From assembly GCF_001598335.1 (NCBI RefSeq), contig NZ_BCYT01000002.1, forward strand, positions 1 through 64,000: a stretch of 64,000 nt of DNA. Direction: 5' to 3'. The notes beneath the pieces were generated by a model. It saw only the letters and a program-made list of their open reading frames with translations. It made no database searches and was not told the origin of the DNA. The DNA is from Sphingobium abikonense NBRC 16140. Lineage in GTDB: Bacteria; Pseudomonadota; Alphaproteobacteria; Sphingomonadales; Sphingomonadaceae. Made by a program: the position numbers and the translations under genes. How positions within the stretch are numbered: position 1 is the stretch's first letter; each line of letters begins with the position of its first letter. Shown one piece after another: positions 25,895 to 34,172 of the stretch.

Positions 25895-25911
25895 GCCCGA
25901 GTCGGCGCGTA

Positions 25912-25985
25912 GGCAGCGGCGAATTCGCCTCTTCGCCGCTGCCGCCGCGGGGTTCGGTTCCGCTCCCCAGATCGGACCCCGCGGC
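25912..25985 (+). repeat. Two back-to-back perfect hairpins between trbJ and trbL
   Basis: Hairpin 1: a 12-bp stem, GGCAGCGGCGAA (25912-25923) with TTCGCCGCTGCC (25932-25943). Hairpin 2 starts at the next base: GCCGCGGGGT (25944-25953) with ACCCCGCGGC (25976-25985). They fill most of the 111-base trbJ-trbL gap, where RP4-type operons carry trbK. There is no T-tract, so mRNA processing or stability control is likelier than simple termination. Confidence 0.6.
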
Positions 25986-26005
25986 TTCATTCCGAGGATT
26001 TGCTT

Positions 26006-27310
26006 ATGAACGACCTGAACGTCATCGACCGGTTCCTGCAGACCTTCATCCGCTACATCGACAGCGGGTTTGGGCTGCTGGGTGCCGATGTCGCCTTCCT
26101 GACCACGACTCTGATCGGCATCGACATCACACTTGCCGGGCTGTTCTGGGCGATGGGCGGCGAGCAGGATGTGATCGGGCGTTTCCTGCGCAAAATCCTC
26201 TATGTCGGCGCGTTCGCCTTCATCCTGAACCGCTTCTCGACCCTGGCCGACATCATCTTCAACTCCTTTGCGGCGGCCGGCCTGACCGCAGGCGGCGGCA
26301 CGCTCTCGGCGGACGATCTCCTGAAACCCGGCCGCCTCGCCGGCACCGGTTTCTCCGCTGCGTGGCCGCTGCTCGAACAGGTGTCGAAGCTGATGGGCTT
26401 TACGAGCTTCTTCGACAATTTCCTGACCATCATCGTGCTGCTGTTTGCCTGGACGATCGTGATCATCGCCTTCTTCATACTCGCCGTGCAGATGTTCGTG
26501 TGCATCGTCGAGTTCAAGCTGACCACGCTTGCCGGCTTCGTGCTGGTGCCCTTCGCGCTCTGGAACCGGACCAGCTTCCTCGCCGAGCGCGTGCTGGGCA
26601 ACGTGGTCAGTTCCGGCATCAAGGTGATGGTGCTCGCCGTCATCGTCGGTATCGGCTCGAATTTCTTCAGCGAATTCACCGCTGCCCTGCAGGGCCAGGA
26701 ACCCGACATCGGGCAGGCCATGAGCCTCGTGCTGGCGTCGCTCACGCTGTTCGGCCTCGGCATCTTCGGTCCCGGCATCGCCTCGGGCCTTGTCGCCGGT
26801 GCCCCGCAGCTCGGCGCGGGTGCAGCGGTCGGCACGACGGTCGGCGCAGCCGGTATCGTCGCGCTGGGCGGCGGTGCCGCCATGGGGACGGCTCGCGCCG
26901 CGGGTGGCGCAGCACTGGGTGCAATCCAGGCCGGCACGACGATGGGGTCGGCGGCCTCTACCTCATACCAGCTTAGCCAGACTGCGGCCGGATCTTCGAG
27001 TGTCGGCGCCGGCATCAGCGGCATGGCGCTGGCAGCAAGCAACGCCGCCCGCCAGAAAGCATCGACGGCGCTGGGCTTGGGCCAGGCCGCCAAGCGCGGT
27101 CGTGACGCCGCTTGGTCCGCACTCAACGGTGGAGCTGGATCGGGCGCGCAGGCTGCGGACGCCCCCGCCGACGGCACTCCCTCCTGGGCGCAGTCGCTGC
27201 GCCGGCAGCAAGATTCCCGTCATCACCGCCATGTCGCCCTTCAGACGCTGAATGAAGGCGATCGCGGCGGTGCCTCTGCCACCCCCGACATCAAGGAAAA
27301 GGAAGATTGA
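26006..27310 (+). CDS. trbL: TrbL, VirB6-like channel protein
   Basis: A 434-residue polytopic membrane protein with about six hydrophobic segments in the first 270 residues, then a small-residue-rich low-complexity tail (alanine, glycine, serine) ending in a charged region. This is the standard TrbL layout, forming the inner-membrane pore. ATG 26006 is preferred over TTG 26000. It follows the double hairpin that separates it from trbJ. Confidence 0.92.
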   Translation: MNDLNVIDRFLQTFIRYIDSGFGLLGADVAFLTTTLIGIDITLAGLFWAMGGEQDVIGRFLRKILYVGAFAFILNRFSTLADIIFNSFAAAGLTAGGGTLSADDLLKPGRLAGTGFSAAWPLLEQVSKLMGFTSFFDNFLTIIVLLFAWTIVIIAFFILAVQMFVCIVEFKLTTLAGFVLVPFALWNRTSFLAERVLGNVVSSGIKVMVLAVIVGIGSNFFSEFTAALQGQEPDIGQAMSLVLASLTLFGLGIFGPGIASGLVAGAPQLGAGAAVGTTVGAAGIVALGGGAAMGTARAAGGAALGAIQAGTTMGSAASTSYQLSQTAAGSSSVGAGISGMALAASNAARQKASTALGLGQAAKRGRDAAWSALNGGAGSGAQAADAPADGTPSWAQSLRRQQDSRHHRHVALQTLNEGDRGGASATPDIKEKED

Positions 27311-27313
27311 GCC

Positions 27314-28114
27314 ATGATCTTTAAGCGCGCCGTCCAGCGCTACGCGCAGACACCCGAGCCGGAGACGCCCTATCAACGGGCTGGGCAGGTCTGGGATGAC
27401 CGCATCGGGTCGGCGCGCGTCCAGGCCCGCAACTGGCGCCTGATGGCATTCGGCACGCTGTCGTTGTCGACCGCCATGTCAGGTGCGCTCATCTGGCAGT
27501 CTCTGCAGAGCCGGGTCACCCCCTATGTCATCGAGGTCGATCGCCTGGGCGAGGCCCGGGCGGTGACCGAGGCCGAAGCGGGCTATCGCCCCACCGATCC
27601 CCAGATCGCTTGGCATCTGGCGAAGTTCATCGAGAATGTGCGTGGGGTCTCGCTCGACCCGGTGCTGATGCGCCGCGACTGGCTCTCGGCCTATGACTTC
27701 ACCACGACGCGGGGGAGCCAGTTCCTGGGCGACTATGCCCGCGCCGCAGACCCCTTCGCCAGGATTGGCGAGCGCACCGTGTCGGTCCAGGTGACCAGCG
27801 TCGTCCGGGCATCGGATCGTTCCTTCCAGGTCAAATGGACCGAGACGGTCTACGAGCGTGGCAGTGAGTCAGGCTCCTCCCACTGGACCGGCATCCTGAC
27901 GATACTGACTAAGCCGCCGGTATCGGCCGACACGCTCCGCAAGAACCCGCTCGGCATCTACATCGACGCGATCGACTGGAGCCGCGAACTCGAGCCAGCG
28001 GCGTCGACTGCTCCCGCGCGCACCGCGCAACCGCCCAGCAACGTGCCGCTCGGCTCGCCGCTCGACCCGAACCTTGCCGCTCAACCGACCGTCAATACGC
28101 AGACCCAGCCATGA
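27314..28114 (+). CDS. trbF: TrbF, VirB8-like assembly factor
   Basis: A 266-residue bitopic protein: a short cytoplasmic start (KRAVQRYAQTPEPETPYQRA), one transmembrane segment near residues 45-65, then a periplasmic VirB8 fold containing RDWLSAYDFTT and the WTETVYERG strand. It nucleates T4SS assembly. It starts three bases after trbL, and its end overlaps trbG by four bases. Confidence 0.93.
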   Translation: MIFKRAVQRYAQTPEPETPYQRAGQVWDDRIGSARVQARNWRLMAFGTLSLSTAMSGALIWQSLQSRVTPYVIEVDRLGEARAVTEAEAGYRPTDPQIAWHLAKFIENVRGVSLDPVLMRRDWLSAYDFTTTRGSQFLGDYARAADPFARIGERTVSVQVTSVVRASDRSFQVKWTETVYERGSESGSSHWTGILTILTKPPVSADTLRKNPLGIYIDAIDWSRELEPAASTAPARTAQPPSNVPLGSPLDPNLAAQPTVNTQTQP

Positions 28115-28971
28115 CCAGAACTCTCGCAGCCGCCGCGCTGCTAGCGCCTTGCCTCATCCTTCTCGCCGGAAGCGCAGGGGCGACCTCGCCGATCCGCAAC
28201 GCATCGCGCGAAGCCGCGCCGGTCGCCATCGCCAACCGCGCGGCGACGATCGAGCCGACCGCGCAGGGGTTCATCAACGCCGTGCAGGTCTATCCTTTCA
28301 CCGACGGCGCCATCTATCGAGTCATCACCGCACCGGAGCGGGTGACCGATATCGCGCTGCAACCGGGCGAGACGTTGGTCGCCGTGGCAAGCGGAGACAC
28401 GGTGCGCTGGGTGATCGGCGATACCACCAGCGGGTCGGGCACGGAGAAGCGGACCCATATACTGGTGAAGCCATTCAGTGCCGGGCTGTCCACCAATCTC
28501 GTCATCACCACCGACCGGCGCAGCTATCATATCGCACTGACCAGCGGAATGACGACGGCGATGGCCGCACTTTCCTGGACCTATCCCCAAGATGCATTGA
28601 TCGCACTGAAGCGCGCCGCCGCAGCGACGGAGGCGGCGGCTCCGGTGGCGGTCGGGATCGAGGTGGAGCGGCTTCATTTCAACTATGCCGTATCGGGCGA
28701 TCGACCGGCCTGGCGGCCGTTTCGTGCTTTCGACGACGGGCGGCAGACCTTCATCGAATTCCCGGCGACACTGGCCGTCGGCGAGGCGCCACCGATCTTC
28801 CTAGTGGACGAGAAAGGCGAGGCCCAGCTCGTCAACTATCGCGTGAAGGGCCGCTTCTATGTCGTCGATCGCATCTTCGACGTCGCCGAACTTCGCCTCG
28901 GCACGAAGCACCAGCAGATAGTCCGCATTAGCCGGGTGGCGGACGGCGCCACTAAGCGGAGGGGATCATGA
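28111..28971 (+). CDS. trbG: TrbG, VirB9-like outer-membrane complex protein
   Basis: A 286-residue exported protein with a signal peptide (about 1-25, ending AGAT). The N-terminal beta domain has YPFTDGAIYRVITAPERVTDI, and the C-terminal domain (FNYAVSGDRPAWRP ... FYVVDRIFDVAELRLG) is the part that binds VirB10/TrbI. Length and order match RP4-type Trb operons. A separate trbH lipoprotein gene is not present. Confidence 0.93.
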   Translation: MTRTLAAAALLAPCLILLAGSAGATSPIRNASREAAPVAIANRAATIEPTAQGFINAVQVYPFTDGAIYRVITAPERVTDIALQPGETLVAVASGDTVRWVIGDTTSGSGTEKRTHILVKPFSAGLSTNLVITTDRRSYHIALTSGMTTAMAALSWTYPQDALIALKRAAAATEAAAPVAVGIEVERLHFNYAVSGDRPAWRPFRAFDDGRQTFIEFPATLAVGEAPPIFLVDEKGEAQLVNYRVKGRFYVVDRIFDVAELRLGTKHQQIVRISRVADGATKRRGS

Positions 28972-30197
28972 CCGTCGAGGTGGCAGCCCCACCGGTATCC
29001 GAAACCCCCGCCACACCGGGCAAGGTGGACCCGGAAACGCTGGCGCTACGCGCACAGCCAGCGCGGGCGATTCGCTTCAAGCGGGGCGCCGTGGTGGCGA
29101 TCACTGCGCTTGGTTCGGTCAGCCTGATCGCGACAGCCTGGGTCGCGCTGCGGCCGTCCGCACTGCACCTCGCTGGACAAGCCAACGACCAGACGGTCGC
29201 GGCGAAGGCGCCGACCGATACACTCAGCCGCTTGCCGGGCAGCTATGGCGACGTGCCCAAACTCGGACCGCCCCTGCCGGGCGATCTCGGCCGACCCATC
29301 CTCAATCATCAGCGGGCGATGGGCATGGAATCGGCGAGCGGCGAAGCCAGTCGCGCGGACCAGGCCGCCGCGACCGAACGGGATCGACGGGCTGCGGAGT
29401 TGAAGGCGGCGCGGGAATCTGGATTACTGGTGCAATCCGGCAATCGCACCGATCCGACCCGCGTCGCTGGTGCGACACTAACTTCTCCTCCGGCAGCGGC
29501 CACGGAGCAGGCGCGGCTCGCGATCGATCCTGATCGCGATCCCAATGCCCAGCAGCGCAAGGCCGACTTCGTTGCGGCGCGCGACACTGGCAGCGATGTC
29601 AATGAGCATCGGCTGAGTCCGCCGGCGTCGCCGGACATGCTGTCCGCTGGCAGCGTCATCGCGGCGAGCCTGATTACGGGACTCAGGTCCGACCTCCCCG
29701 GCCTTGTCACCGCCCAGGTAACCGAGCGGGTCTTCGACAGCGCGACGGGCAGCGTTCTTCTCATTCCGCAGGGCGCGCGGCTGATCGGCAGCTACGACAG
29801 CGTGGTCGCTTTTGGGCAGAAGCGCGCGCTGGTGGTGTGGCAGCGGATCATCCTGCCGGACGGCAGTTCGATCCGGCTCGACAACGTGCCCGCGACGGAC
29901 CCTTCAGGCTATGCCGGACTTGCCGACAAGGTCGATCTCCACACCTGGACGCTGCTCAAGGGCGTCGCGATATCGACATTGCTCGGCGTCGGGGCGAACG
30001 TCACCTTCTCCGGTGAAAGCGATCTTGTCCAAGCGATCAGGGAATCGACCCAGCAAAATGTGTCGCGCGCCGGAGACCAGATCGCATCCCGCAACCTGCA
30101 AATCCAACCGACCATAACGGTCCGGCCCGGCGCGGCCGTTCGGCTGGTTGTGCACAAGGATCTCATTCTCGCACCCTGGCGAGAGAAGGAGCGCTGA
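28968..30197 (+). CDS. trbI: TrbI, VirB10-like scaffold protein
   Basis: A 409-residue envelope-spanning protein. One transmembrane segment (near residues 42-62) is followed by a proline- and alanine-rich periplasmic linker and the VirB10 C-terminal domain (about 220-405) with SVIAASLITGLRSDLPG, VLLIPQGARLIGSYDS and the closing TVRPGAAVRLVVHKDL. It couples inner- and outer-membrane complexes. It overlaps trbG by four bases. Confidence 0.95.
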   Translation: MTVEVAAPPVSETPATPGKVDPETLALRAQPARAIRFKRGAVVAITALGSVSLIATAWVALRPSALHLAGQANDQTVAAKAPTDTLSRLPGSYGDVPKLGPPLPGDLGRPILNHQRAMGMESASGEASRADQAAATERDRRAAELKAARESGLLVQSGNRTDPTRVAGATLTSPPAAATEQARLAIDPDRDPNAQQRKADFVAARDTGSDVNEHRLSPPASPDMLSAGSVIAASLITGLRSDLPGLVTAQVTERVFDSATGSVLLIPQGARLIGSYDSVVAFGQKRALVVWQRIILPDGSSIRLDNVPATDPSGYAGLADKVDLHTWTLLKGVAISTLLGVGANVTFSGESDLVQAIRESTQQNVSRAGDQIASRNLQIQPTITVRPGAAVRLVVHKDLILAPWREKER

Positions 30198-30198
30198 A

Positions 30199-30414
30199 AT
30201 GACCGACCTCAAATTGCCCCAGCTTCCCGATCGTAATCCGGTCAAGCTCAGCATTGCTGTCATGCCGGATCTCCATCAGGCCTTGATCGACTATGCCGCG
30301 CTCTACGCGACGACCTATGGTCGTGACGAGCCGGTTGCCGAGCTGATCCCTGCCATGCTCGCTGCCTTCCTCGAAAGTGACCGGAGCTTTGCGCGAAACA
30401 GGACGAAACGGTGA
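30199..30414 (+). CDS. DUF2274 protein
   Basis: A 71-residue protein matching DUF2274, a small family found directly behind trbI in alphaproteobacterial integrative elements. LKLPQLPDRNPVKLSIAVMP is followed by a helix with LIDYAALYATTYG and a basic end (FARNRTKR). The ATG at 30199 follows GAAGGAG. The function is unknown; the N-terminal beta strand plus helices could be a small DNA-binding fold. Confidence 0.8.
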   Translation: MTDLKLPQLPDRNPVKLSIAVMPDLHQALIDYAALYATTYGRDEPVAELIPAMLAAFLESDRSFARNRTKR

Positions 30415-30417
30415 TCT

Positions 30418-30618
30418 ATGATGCACAGTAACGCTCCCCAAGGCGGGGCCGTCCTCATAGAGCCTCTGACGGTCCGCATCTCTACGGCGGTCCAGCTCAC
30501 CGGTATCAGCCGTTCACGTATCTATGAGCTGATTCAGTCCGGTGATCTGGAAACCGTCAAGGTCGGGCGATCCACGCTGATCCCATATAAAAGCCTGAAA
30601 GCCCTGACCGGCGCCTAG
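30418..30618 (+). CDS. AlpA-like excisionase / HTH protein
   Basis: A 66-residue protein with a winged helix-turn-helix of the AlpA/excisionase type: RISTAVQLTGISRSRIYELI, then SGDLETVKVGRSTLIPYKSL. Such proteins direct integrase toward excision or regulate it. It converges on the integrase gene and their stop codons overlap (30615-30618). Confidence 0.85.
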   Translation: MMHSNAPQGGAVLIEPLTVRISTAVQLTGISRSRIYELIQSGDLETVKVGRSTLIPYKSLKALTGA

Positions 30619-31850
30619 CCTGGCGTGCCTCTGCCTTTACCAAAGTTCGGCCGCAGGATCCTCGCGCCGTCCCGCAACTGGTCGAGATAGTCGGACCAGT
30701 GCTGCATCATGCGGACGCGTTCATCCCAATATTCACCGCGCGTGTAAGCACGGCGCACCATTGAGCTGTCCAGGTGGGCGAGCTGCTTCTCGATGGCGTC
30801 CGGGTTCCAGATGCCCATCTCGTTGAGCAGGGTCGCAGCCATCGCCCGAAAACCGTGCGCCGTCATTTCCTCCTGGCTATAGCCCAGTCGACGCAGCGCC
30901 GCGTTGATTGTGTTTTCCGACATGCACAGGCGTGGTGACCGGAACGACGGGAAAAGATACCTTCCGTCGCCTGTCAGCGGACGGAGTTCCTCCAGTAGCG
31001 CCAGCGCCTGTTGCGACAGCGATACACGGTGCGGACGGCGCATTTTCATCTTTTCCGCCGGAAGCGACCAGATGGCGGCTTGCATATCTATTTCCTCCCA
31101 CTCTGCCTTGCGCAACTCGCCCGGCCGGACGAACAGGTGGGGTGACAGCCGCAGAGCGATCGCGGTGATTTCGTGACCTGTGTAGCCGTCGATTGCGCGC
31201 AGGAGCGCGCCAGCCTCTCTGGGCGTCGTGATCGCGGCGAGATGCCGGACCTTCGGAGTGATGAGCGCGCCACGCAGGTCGGCCGCGACATCGCGATCCG
31301 CCCGAGCAGTCGCGATCGCATAGCGAAAAACCCGACTGAGCACGCTGCGCATCCGGCGCGCACTTTCGTAGCGGCCGGTCGCCTCCACCTTGCGCAGCAC
31401 GGCCAGGACTTCCTGCGGCGATATCTTTGAGACAGGAAAGCTGCCGATCATGGGATAGGCCATGCCGAGCAGCCAGCGAATCTTGTCGAGCGTGACCGGC
31501 GCGCGCCCCTCCCGCTCATTCTTCACCACCCATTCCTCGGCGATCGTCTTGAACGTGTTGTCTGCGGCCACCTTGCGCGCAAGTGTGTCGCTCCGCTTCT
31601 CGGCGGCGGGATCGAGCCCGGCGGCGATCTGCTCCCTTGCTGCGGCGCGCTGCTGGCGCGCCATTGCTATCCCTACCTCGGGCCACGCGCCGAAATAGAG
31701 CGTCTTCTGTCGACCGAGGTATCGATAGTTCATGCGCCAGAGTTTCGTGCCGTTCGTCTGGACGGCTAGATACAGCCCATCGGCATCGGCCAGTTTATAG
31801 GCCTTATCCCGGGGTTTGGCGTTGGTGATCTGGATATGATTCAGTGCCAT
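30615..31850 (-). CDS. P4-type tyrosine integrase
   Basis: A 411-residue tyrosine recombinase. The N-terminal DUF4102 arm-binding domain (about 1-90; NAKPRDKAYKLADADGLYL, LYFGAWPEVGIAMAR), a core-binding helical domain, and a catalytic domain with Arg in RPGELRKAEWEEID, the HGFRA box near residue 330, His in LAHLDSS and the Tyr nucleophile in VRRAYTRGEYW. It starts 174 bases from the tRNA-Leu 3' end, the usual spacing for an integrase using a tRNA target. A cluster of CACCATC motifs lies between its start and the tRNA. Confidence 0.95.
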   Translation of the reverse strand: MALNHIQITNAKPRDKAYKLADADGLYLAVQTNGTKLWRMNYRYLGRQKTLYFGAWPEVGIAMARQQRAAAREQIAAGLDPAAEKRSDTLARKVAADNTFKTIAEEWVVKNEREGRAPVTLDKIRWLLGMAYPMIGSFPVSKISPQEVLAVLRKVEATGRYESARRMRSVLSRVFRYAIATARADRDVAADLRGALITPKVRHLAAITTPREAGALLRAIDGYTGHEITAIALRLSPHLFVRPGELRKAEWEEIDMQAAIWSLPAEKMKMRRPHRVSLSQQALALLEELRPLTGDGRYLFPSFRSPRLCMSENTINAALRRLGYSQEEMTAHGFRAMAATLLNEMGIWNPDAIEKQLAHLDSSMVRRAYTRGEYWDERVRMMQHWSDYLDQLRDGARILRPNFGKGRGTPG

Positions 31851-31911
31851 GATGGTGCCAGCTCCAAAGGGCTCGCCGGCACCATCAAAAACACCATCAT
31901 TTTGATGGTGC
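31851..31911. repeat. Cluster of GCACCATC octamers at integrase promoter
   Basis: Four copies of GCACCATC or its complement: GATGGTGC 31851-31858, GCACCATC 31879-31886, ACACCATC 31891-31898 (7 of 8), GATGGTGC 31904-31911. The second and fourth belong to a perfect 12-bp inverted repeat, GCACCATCAAAA / TTTTGATGGTGC. They lie between the int start and attR, where arm-type integrase sites or an int operator would be expected. Confidence 0.6.
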
Positions 31912-31975
31912 TGCCGATGGATTCGGGTGGATGAGCCCGGATTTCATTTGGCGATTTTCACTGAAAAAATGCTGT

Positions 31976-31994
31976 AAAACCAGCTGCTTGCTGG
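31976..31994 (-). terminator. Possible terminator after tRNA-Leu
   Basis: On the minus strand, CCAGC-AAGCA-GCTGG is followed by TTTT, about 30 bases beyond the tRNA 3' end. Short stem, moderate support. Confidence 0.45.
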
Positions 31995-32023
31995 ACCTTC
32001 CCGGACGTCGCCGGAAAGGTCTC

Positions 32024-32050
32024 TGGTGCCCAGAAGAGGACTCGAACCTC
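32024..32050. other. Putative attachment site core (attR)
   Basis: The 3' part of tRNA-Leu, read on the plus strand from TGGTGCCCAGAAGAGG onward, is the usual crossover segment for P4-type integrases. A second copy that would define the other end was not found by reading positions 1-31000. Confidence 0.5.
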
Positions 32051-32110
32051 CACGACCTTGCGATCGCCAGCACCTGAAGCTGGTGCGTCTACCAATTCCG
32101 CCATCTGGGC
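32024..32110 (-). tRNA. tRNA-Leu (anticodon CAG)
   Basis: An 87-base tRNA with encoded CCA. The acceptor stem GCCCAGA pairs with TCTGGGC; the anticodon stem CCAGC/GCTGG encloses loop TTCAGGT with anticodon CAG; a long class II variable arm follows; the T arm has GGTTCGAGTCC. Its 3' end forms the junction with the integrative element, and the gene is intact, as expected for tRNA-site integration. Confidence 0.97.
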
Positions 32111-32126
32111 ACGGGGTAGGAGCGCG

Positions 32127-32155
32127 CCTCTAGCTGGTGGCTTGGGGGCTGTCAA
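32127..32155 (-). promoter_or_regulatory. Promoter of tRNA-Leu
   Basis: On the minus strand, TTGACA (32155-32150) and TAGAGG (32132-32127) are separated by 17 bases, ending 16 bases before the mature tRNA 5' end. This fits a housekeeping sigma factor promoter. Confidence 0.7.
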
Positions 32156-32240
32156 CGCGAAGTCGGCATTATTTTTTGCGGTTCATGCAAAAGGACGGGT
32201 AAGGCCTCCGTGACTCGTGTTGAAGAGGATGCCATTGCCC

Positions 32241-32993
32241 ATGACCCACGCTGATACCGCGCCGCCGGCCTATTTCGCACGGCCCGATGGGCTGCGGCTC
32301 GCCTATCGGCATAGCCGGGGCGTGGGGCCGACGATCGTCTTCCTGCCGGGCTATATGTCCGACATGGAAGGTGGCAAGGCGGTTGCGCTGCATGACTGGG
32401 CCAGAGGGCAGGGGCGGGCGATGCTGCGGCTCGATTATGCCGGCAATGGCGCGAGCGAAGGGCGCTTTGTCGATGGCACGCTGGCGAGCTGGCGCGACGA
32501 CGTGCTGTTGCTGATCGACCGGTTGATCAAAGGCCCGGTGGTGCTGGTGGGGTCGTCGATGGGCGGCTGGCTGGCCTTGCTGGTCGCCTTGGCGCGGCCG
32601 GACCGGGTGGCTGGTATCGTCGGCATCGCTGCGGCGCCGGATTTCACGCAATGGGGCTTTACCGATGCGGACAAGGCATTGCTGCATACCGAGGGACGCA
32701 TCGAGGAGCCGACGCCTTATGGCGACCAGCCCTATGTGACGACGCTGGCGTTCTGGCAGTCGGGGCAGGCGCTGCTGCTGCTGGAGGATGACATCGCCAT
32801 CGATTGCCCTGTGCGGCTGTTGCACGGGCAATGCGATCCCGATGTGCCATGGGAGATTGCGCTGCGGACCGCCGGGCGGCTGCGTTCATCCGATGTGCAG
32901 ACGCTGCTGATTAAGGACGGCGACCACCGCCTTTCGCGCGACAGCGATATCGCTGTGTTGATCCGCACTGTCGTCAGCCTTCTGGACATATGA
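32241..32993 (+). CDS. Alpha/beta hydrolase
   Basis: A 250-residue serine hydrolase. The nucleophile elbow is VGSSMGG near residue 105, the acid is probably Asp in GQCDPDVP near residue 195, and the base His is in DGDHRLS near residue 225. It resembles ABHD10/palmitoyl-thioesterase-like proteins in layout, but the substrate is unknown. The ATG at 32241 (AGAGG upstream) is preferred over GTG 32217 or ATG 32229. It overlaps the following TPR gene by four bases. Confidence 0.82.
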   Translation: MTHADTAPPAYFARPDGLRLAYRHSRGVGPTIVFLPGYMSDMEGGKAVALHDWARGQGRAMLRLDYAGNGASEGRFVDGTLASWRDDVLLLIDRLIKGPVVLVGSSMGGWLALLVALARPDRVAGIVGIAAAPDFTQWGFTDADKALLHTEGRIEEPTPYGDQPYVTTLAFWQSGQALLLLEDDIAIDCPVRLLHGQCDPDVPWEIALRTAGRLRSSDVQTLLIKDGDHRLSRDSDIAVLIRTVVSLLDI

Positions 32994-33859
32994 TGATGCC
33001 CTTCTTTCTGCCTCTGCTGCTCCAGGCCTATGATCCCGAGATCGAGGCGGTGATGAACCGTAGCCGACAGGAAAAGCAGCAGGAACGCGCGGCCAGCGCG
33101 GCGGCGTCCAGCGCATCTGACGCGCGCAGCGATGGCAAGATACCGGTGCCGGAAAAATATGCCGCGCCATTCCAAGCCTGTCTGGACGCAGCATTGGACT
33201 CGCCGGAAGCCGGAGTCGCCTTTGCGCAGAAATGGCGCATCGACGGCGGCAGCTTCTATGCGCGCGACTGCATGGGCTTTGCCTATACGCGCGCAGAACG
33301 CTGGGCGCCGGCGATCGTCGCCTTTGAACAGGCGGCCGAGGAGGCGGAGCGCGAAGGCGAGGTGGCGCAAAGCGCGCGGCTGTGGGCGCAGGCGGGCAAT
33401 GCCGCCCTGGCGAGCGAGGATGCCGCAAAAGCGCGGCAGGATTTCGATGCCGCGCTGGCGCGGGGCATGCCCGACGGGCTGGAAAAGGGCGAGGTGCATC
33501 TGGACCGGGCGCGCGCCCTGGTGGCGCTGGGCGACGCGGATGCAGCGCGGGAGTCAATCGATTTCGCGCTGGCGCAGGCGCCGCAGGACCCGCTGGCCTG
33601 GCTCCTGTCGGCAACCCTGGCGCGGCGGCAGGGGGAGATGCGACTGGCCCAGGCACATATCGCGCGCGCGGTGCAGCTATCGCCCGATGATGCGTCCGTC
33701 GCATTGGAGGAGGGCAATATCGCCATCCTGACCGACCATGAGGATGTCGCCAGGTCGGCGTGGCAGCGAGCCGTCAAAATCGCACCCGATAGCATCGCCG
33801 GGAAGGCTTCGGCCGATAATCTGTCGCGGCTGCCGGCGGGCGCTGCGACCGCCCGTTAG
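32990..33859 (+). CDS. TPR-repeat exported protein
   Basis: A 289-residue protein with a hydrophobic N-terminus (MPFFLPLLLQA), a charged segment with KQQERAASAAASSAS, and about four to five tetratricopeptide-like helix pairs between residues 90 and 280 (for example AIVAFEQAAEEAERE and LAQAHIARAVQLSPDDA). It is probably periplasmic or membrane-anchored and acts through protein contacts. The ATGA overlap suggests a shared job with the hydrolase. Several adjacent ATG codons make the exact start uncertain by two residues. Confidence 0.75.
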   Translation: MMMPFFLPLLLQAYDPEIEAVMNRSRQEKQQERAASAAASSASDARSDGKIPVPEKYAAPFQACLDAALDSPEAGVAFAQKWRIDGGSFYARDCMGFAYTRAERWAPAIVAFEQAAEEAEREGEVAQSARLWAQAGNAALASEDAAKARQDFDAALARGMPDGLEKGEVHLDRARALVALGDADAARESIDFALAQAPQDPLAWLLSATLARRQGEMRLAQAHIARAVQLSPDDASVALEEGNIAILTDHEDVARSAWQRAVKIAPDSIAGKASADNLSRLPAGAATAR

Positions 33860-33956
33860 GCGCCAAGCGGGCCTGTCAGCAAGACTTTGTCACGGAACCG
33901 CTGCCGCTCACGGGTCGTTCGCGGTGCGCGGCGGGTCAGACAGAGGAGACAGCGAC

Positions 33957-34166
33957 ATGGACAGCAATATCAAGCGCGGCATGGCTATCGGCCTGCTGGT
34001 CGCAGGCGCGCTCGCAACCGGCGCCTGCTCGCGCGGCGCAACGGCTGGTGGACTGATCGGCGGCGCGGGCGGCGCGGTTGTCGGCAAGGCGACCGGGCTC
34101 GGTACGACCGAGGGCGCGGTGATCGGCGGCACGGCAGGCGCGATCATCGGTGACGACCGCAAATAA
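33957..34166 (+). CDS. Small glycine-zipper envelope protein
   Basis: A 69-residue protein: a hydrophobic leader with a cysteine in a weak lipobox (ALATGAC), then a glycine-zipper region (GGLIGGAGGAVVG, GAVIGGTAGAIIG) typical of small YMGG/OmpA-linked envelope proteins. AGAGGAGA precedes the ATG at 33957. A longer frame from further upstream has no support. The role is unknown; membrane-associated structural or stress functions are usual guesses for such proteins. Confidence 0.75.
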   Translation: MDSNIKRGMAIGLLVAGALATGACSRGATAGGLIGGAGGAVVGKATGLGTTEGAVIGGTAGAIIGDDRK

Positions 34167-34172
34167 GGCTCT

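Larger units (their letters stand above)
16876..32023. mobile_element. Integrative conjugative element arm (Trb type), left end unresolved
   Basis: Contiguous mobility genes: MNT-HEPN protein, traG coupling protein, RHH gene, trbBCDEJLFGI, DUF2274 gene, AlpA-like excisionase and a P4-type integrase facing the 3' end of tRNA-Leu. This is an integrative-element layout with tRNA 3'-end insertion. A relaxase, replication/partition genes and a second att copy are missing from the window. The right boundary is secure near 32024; the left boundary is set only at the gene-poor junction and may in fact lie beyond position 1. Confidence 0.7.

Noticed and set aside
25895-26005. A trbK gene between trbJ and trbL
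   Set aside because: The gap is only 111 bases, filled by hairpins, with no suitable open frame.
1-31000. Second copy of the tRNA-Leu 3' end (attL)
   Set aside because: Reading for TGGTGCCCAGAAGAGG or GACTCGAACCTCC found no copy; a computed search is still needed to be sure.
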